The notes beneath the pieces are model-generated. The model saw nothing but the letters and a program-made list of their open reading frames with translations, was not told where the DNA came from and did not search any database. A stretch of 64,000 bases of DNA. Source: a bacterium (GTDB lineage: Bacteria; UBP6; UBA1177). Made by a program: the position numbers and the translations under genes. The stretch lies in contig JAGCUA010000030.1 of the NCBI GenBank assembly GCA_017963125.1, forward strand, positions 23,956 through 87,955, given 5' to 3'. How positions within the stretch are numbered: the stretch's first letter is position 1; the number at the start of each line of letters is the position of its first letter. Below, one piece after another: positions 62,033 through 64,000 of the stretch.

Positions 62033-62056
62033 ATTCGGATATTTTGAAGTAAAAAA
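62023..62056 (+). repeat. 34-bp relic of the AAA_14 gene 2 3' end
   Basis: Bases 62023-62056 match 57800-57833, the last codons and stop of AAA_14 gene 2 and the following A tract, at 31 of 34 positions. In the relic the frame is not used; the lipoprotein 3 stop falls at its start. It marks a lost ATPase unit or a recombination joint between array segments. Confidence 0.75.
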
Positions 62057-62066
62057 GGAGGAAAAA

Positions 62067-62939
62067 ATGAAAAAATTTTTTGTAGTTTTCGCGCTTTTAA
62101 TTTTGTTTTTCGCAGTTTCCTGCGGCGGTTCGCAAAATGCTGAAAACGACGACAATACCGTTATGCCTGATGATTCAGTTGATGAAAACACCGAAATTTC
62201 AGATGATGACAATGAACAGAGCGATGATATAGAAAATTCCCGGAATCAGAACGATGAAGATCAAGAAGAAATGTCAGATACAACGGAAGAAGATGATGAA
62301 GATATCGATTCCGCTCCAGCCGCCCAAACACAATACAATTCACCATACGGCTCAGTCTCATTTGATTTTACAGGCTATGTCGGTGCTGCAGGTTATACTC
62401 CCGGATGCGAAAATGATTTTTTGTTCTCCGGAACTTATGGAAACAATTCAACTTCGATTTTACCGGAAGATCTTACTTCTACTTTAGAATGTGCATACCA
62501 AACATCAGATGATTTTTTTTCGGAAGATATTCGCGGCAAATACATCTTTATCAAGAAACAATTCATAACTGTAAGTGCAGGATATTATTATGACAATCCT
62601 TTGATTTCATTTTCTATTCCCATTGAACTTGCCGCAAAAGAAGGTGTTCATGATATAAACTACAGCTATAAAGACAACGTCGTATTGCTTATTTCTGATG
62701 TTGATTGGGATGCTGGAGTCGCAAAGGGAGCAGGAGAATGTATCCATGCGTTTGCTGAAGGGGAGATCGAAATCACAAAAGGCTTTATAGACGGTGAAAA
62801 TGAATTCTCTTTCAGAGGTGAAGCGACACTTTACAATCCATTGAATTATAAAGGTGACAATATTTCCGCTACACCGTCACTTTCAGACTTTTTGATAGGA
62901 GCGGTAGGAACAGATAAAATCTGCGACCCTATTGATTAA
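62067..62939 (+). CDS. Surface lipoprotein 4: acidic linker, unknown beta domain
   Basis: A 290-aa lipoprotein (lipobox AVSC, Cys19) with a long Asp/Glu linker (about 27-80). The rest differs from its neighbours: no EGF-like or DUF1566 units, two Cys at about 110 and 140 and one near the end, and strand-rich text (YGSVSFDFTGYVG, FSFRGEATLYN). GGAGG precedes the ATG. It keeps the leader and linker of the array but has a different head, as if leaders were reused for new domains. Function unknown. Confidence 0.85.
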   Translation: MKKFFVVFALLILFFAVSCGGSQNAENDDNTVMPDDSVDENTEISDDDNEQSDDIENSRNQNDEDQEEMSDTTEEDDEDIDSAPAAQTQYNSPYGSVSFDFTGYVGAAGYTPGCENDFLFSGTYGNNSTSILPEDLTSTLECAYQTSDDFFSEDIRGKYIFIKKQFITVSAGYYYDNPLISFSIPIELAAKEGVHDINYSYKDNVVLLISDVDWDAGVAKGAGECIHAFAEGEIEITKGFIDGENEFSFRGEATLYNPLNYKGDNISATPSLSDFLIGAVGTDKICDPID

Positions 62940-63030
62940 AATCCTACTCAAACACCCTGATTATTTCCTGAGCAGCTTTTCTACCTGATGAAAAATCACT
63001 TCATATATTCGGAAAAAGCATAACAGTTTG
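62940..63030. other. Gap with no intact gene
   Basis: Nothing intact is coded here. On the minus strand the last 18 codons before a TAG (62944-63000) read like a protein C-end (SDFSSGRKAAQEIIRVFE) but have a stop directly before them. They may be the end of a gene whose promoter is the one at 63031-63059; this is a guess. Confidence 0.35.
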
Positions 63031-63059
63031 ATTTTACATAAATTTTATATATTTGTCAA
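63031..63059 (-). promoter_or_regulatory. Strong leftward promoter with no gene
   Basis: Read leftward: consensus TTGACA, 17 bases, TAAAAT. The -35 touches the promoter-proximal unit of three 33-bp repeats. No reading frame of any length follows before 62939. Confidence 0.65.
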
Positions 63060-63140
63060 CACTTTTCTTGACCATCTTTGGTCATTTCACCACACTTTTC
63101 TGGACCATCTTTTGCCGCAAGAGCACACTTTTCATGACCA
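63059..63140 (-). repeat. Three direct repeats, 33-bp period, geneless
   Basis: The word ACACTTTTC starts at 63059, 63092 and 63125, 33 bases apart, each followed after one or two bases by (T/G)GACCAT. Unit 1 also contains the palindrome TGACC/GGTCA. Number, period and overlap with a -35 match the repeat sets before the two AAA_14 genes, though the sequence differs. Probably the operator/promoter part of a third unit that lost its gene. Confidence 0.75.
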
Positions 63141-63235
63141 TTTTTCATTGTTTTTTTCAAGAAAATACCGCTCTCCGCAAAATTTTTTTTGCCGAAATTA
63201 CAGCTGAGCGCAAAATTTGAGCCTCTGCATATTTA

Positions 63236-63263
63236 TTGAATTTTTTGCAAAAAATCTTAGAAT
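63236..63263 (+). promoter_or_regulatory. Promoter of lipoprotein 5
   Basis: TTGAAT, 16 bases, TAGAAT, then AATGCGTTTT and ATTTGTC before the ribosome-binding site. It aligns with the promoter of lipoprotein 1. Confidence 0.6.
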
Positions 63264-63297
63264 AATGCGTTTTGAATTTGTCAAAGTAGGAGGAACT

Positions 63298-63846
63298 ATG
63301 CAAAAATTCATCATTTTCCTGATTCTGGCGATGTTTTTCGTGGTTTCATGCGGCAACTCGAAAAAGACTGAAAACGATGCGGATGTTCTGCAGGATGAAG
63401 ACACTACTGATTTCGATGGAAATGAAGAGAATGAAGAGAATGAGGACGAGCCTGATGAAGATATGACAGACGTTGATGAAAATGATGAAGATAATGAGGA
63501 CGAGCCTGACGAAAGCTTAGATACAGATGAAGAAAATCCCTGCGACCCTAATCCGTGCGAAGGTAAAGAGAATACGACAGGAGAATGTATCGTCGACAAG
63601 TGGTACGACGACGATATGGGGGTGGTTCACTACTTTCGCTGTGTTTGCGATGAGCGGTACAGTAGTTACTATTGGAACGGATGGAAATGCACGAATGCAT
63701 GCGAAGGCAATCCTTGTCAATATCTAGAACATGCCATCAGCGACAGTTGTTCCCTTTTTGATACTCCGGCCGCATACGAATGTGACTGTGAGGAAGGCTA
63801 TCACTGGGCATACTTCGACTGCGAACAAGATTCTGAAGAGAACTGA
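63298..63846 (+). CDS. Surface lipoprotein 5: acidic linker and two EGF-like modules
   Basis: A 182-aa lipoprotein (lipobox VVSC, Cys18) with leader MQKFIIFLILAMFFVVSCGNS, acidic linker about 25-78, and two EGF-like modules (DPNPCEGKENTTGEC..., GNPCQYLEHAISDSC...CDCEEGYHW). There is no DUF1566 unit, so it may be a minimal or shortened array member. ATG 63298 has TAGGAGG upstream; the frame extends back to 63217 but without a leader. Confidence 0.88.
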   Translation: MQKFIIFLILAMFFVVSCGNSKKTENDADVLQDEDTTDFDGNEENEENEDEPDEDMTDVDENDEDNEDEPDESLDTDEENPCDPNPCEGKENTTGECIVDKWYDDDMGVVHYFRCVCDERYSSYYWNGWKCTNACEGNPCQYLEHAISDSCSLFDTPAAYECDCEEGYHWAYFDCEQDSEEN

Positions 63847-63859
63847 TCGGCTGCAACTA

Positions 63860-64000
63860 TCAATTTATAAGATCTTCGTTTTTCAGAAACTCCTCGAGAC
63901 TCAGCATCATATAGCCTTTGTCATTCTGATAATAACGCCCGGTCCCGTACATTGATATCACGACTTTGGCGAAATTGTCATTTATATTGTCAAGCGAGCG
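63860..64000 (-). CDS. C-terminal end of a leftward gene, possibly a third AAA_14/DUF4143 ATPase
   Basis: The minus-strand frame is open from the window edge to TGA at 63862-63860, giving 46 residues that end YMMLSLEEFLKNEDLIN. The pattern NFAKVVIS...NDKGYMMLSLEEFL resembles the end of common DUF4143 ATPases (a final strand, then 'GI..MNL.DFL'). Too short for certainty. Convergent with lipoprotein 5. Confidence 0.45.
   Translation of the reverse strand, partial: RSLDNINDNFAKVVISMYGTGRYYQNDKGYMMLSLEEFLKNEDLIN

Noticed and set aside
62944..63000. A real gene end on the minus strand (SDFSSGRKAAQEIIRVFE)
   Set aside because: Only 18 codons remain and a stop stands right before them; it is at most a remnant and is noted only within the gap entry.
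52991..63846. Diversity-generating retroelement
   Set aside because: DUF1566 is a known variable-domain fold, but I found no reverse transcriptase, no template repeat and no adenine-rich variable copy in the window.

Overview
The window looks like chromosomal DNA of a diderm (Gram-negative type) bacterium. It encodes an Mla lipid-transport permease, a TolC-linked RND pump, many lipoproteins with clear lipoboxes and predicted outer-membrane beta-barrels. The very large acyl-CoA dehydratase activase-type protein and the scattered histidine-degradation genes (hutI, hutH) suggest an anaerobic or fermentative lifestyle. TTG starts are common (rpsT, hutI, aroE, HD-GYP gene, mlaE, pilin-like gene). 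Several promoters fit a TTGACA/TATAAT-type consensus, often with an extended -10. I cannot name the phylum. The Asp/Glu-linker lipoproteins with Cys-rich and DUF1566 modules recall deltaproteobacterial/myxobacterial or uncultured gut lineages, but this is not decisive.

Layout. 1-936: 3' part of a large secreted protein, closed by a strong terminator. 1055-5241: leftward mlaE-mlaF-mlaD plus a spore-photolyase-like radical SAM gene. 5281-7653: leftward three-gene regulatory operon (winged-helix protein, receiver, tandem HD-GYP). 7765-17387: queA, DUF58, LTA-synthase-like sulfatase, radical SAM protein, HEAT-repeat lipoprotein, M18 aminopeptidase. 17579-19168: rpsT-hutI. 19209-20661: an AAA_14/DUF4143 ATPase cassette headed by three 32-bp repeats. 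20668-26018: secreted TolB-N/CsgG-like protein and the 1376-aa activase. 26021-38050: a leftward nine-gene operon with seven type IV secretion components (pilin, TraL, TraC/VirB4, VirB6, VirB8, VirB9, VirB10), then a beta-barrel and a 1626-aa lipoprotein. It is divergent from an XRE/S24-type regulator whose catalytic Ser is Asn. 39003-42468: lipid kinase, hutH, DUF58. 42537-49117: TetR-controlled RND efflux operon with a small PII-like gene. 49244-52858: FHA-DUF4388 protein, aroE, RsmB-like methyltransferase. 52928-63846: an array of paralogous surface lipoproteins interrupted by a second AAA_14 cassette and scars of others. 63860-64000: C-terminal end of what may be a third such ATPase.

The two most interesting systems are these. 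(i) The isolated T4SS-like operon has no relaxase, coupling protein or VirB11 and ends in surface proteins, so it may be a domesticated secretion or surface-display machine. (ii) The AAA_14/DUF4143 cassettes each carry three direct repeats of 32 bp overlapping the promoter, in unrelated sequences. A third, geneless repeat set of 33 bp and a 34-bp relic of an ATPase 3' end lie within the lipoprotein array, suggesting insertion and loss of these units.
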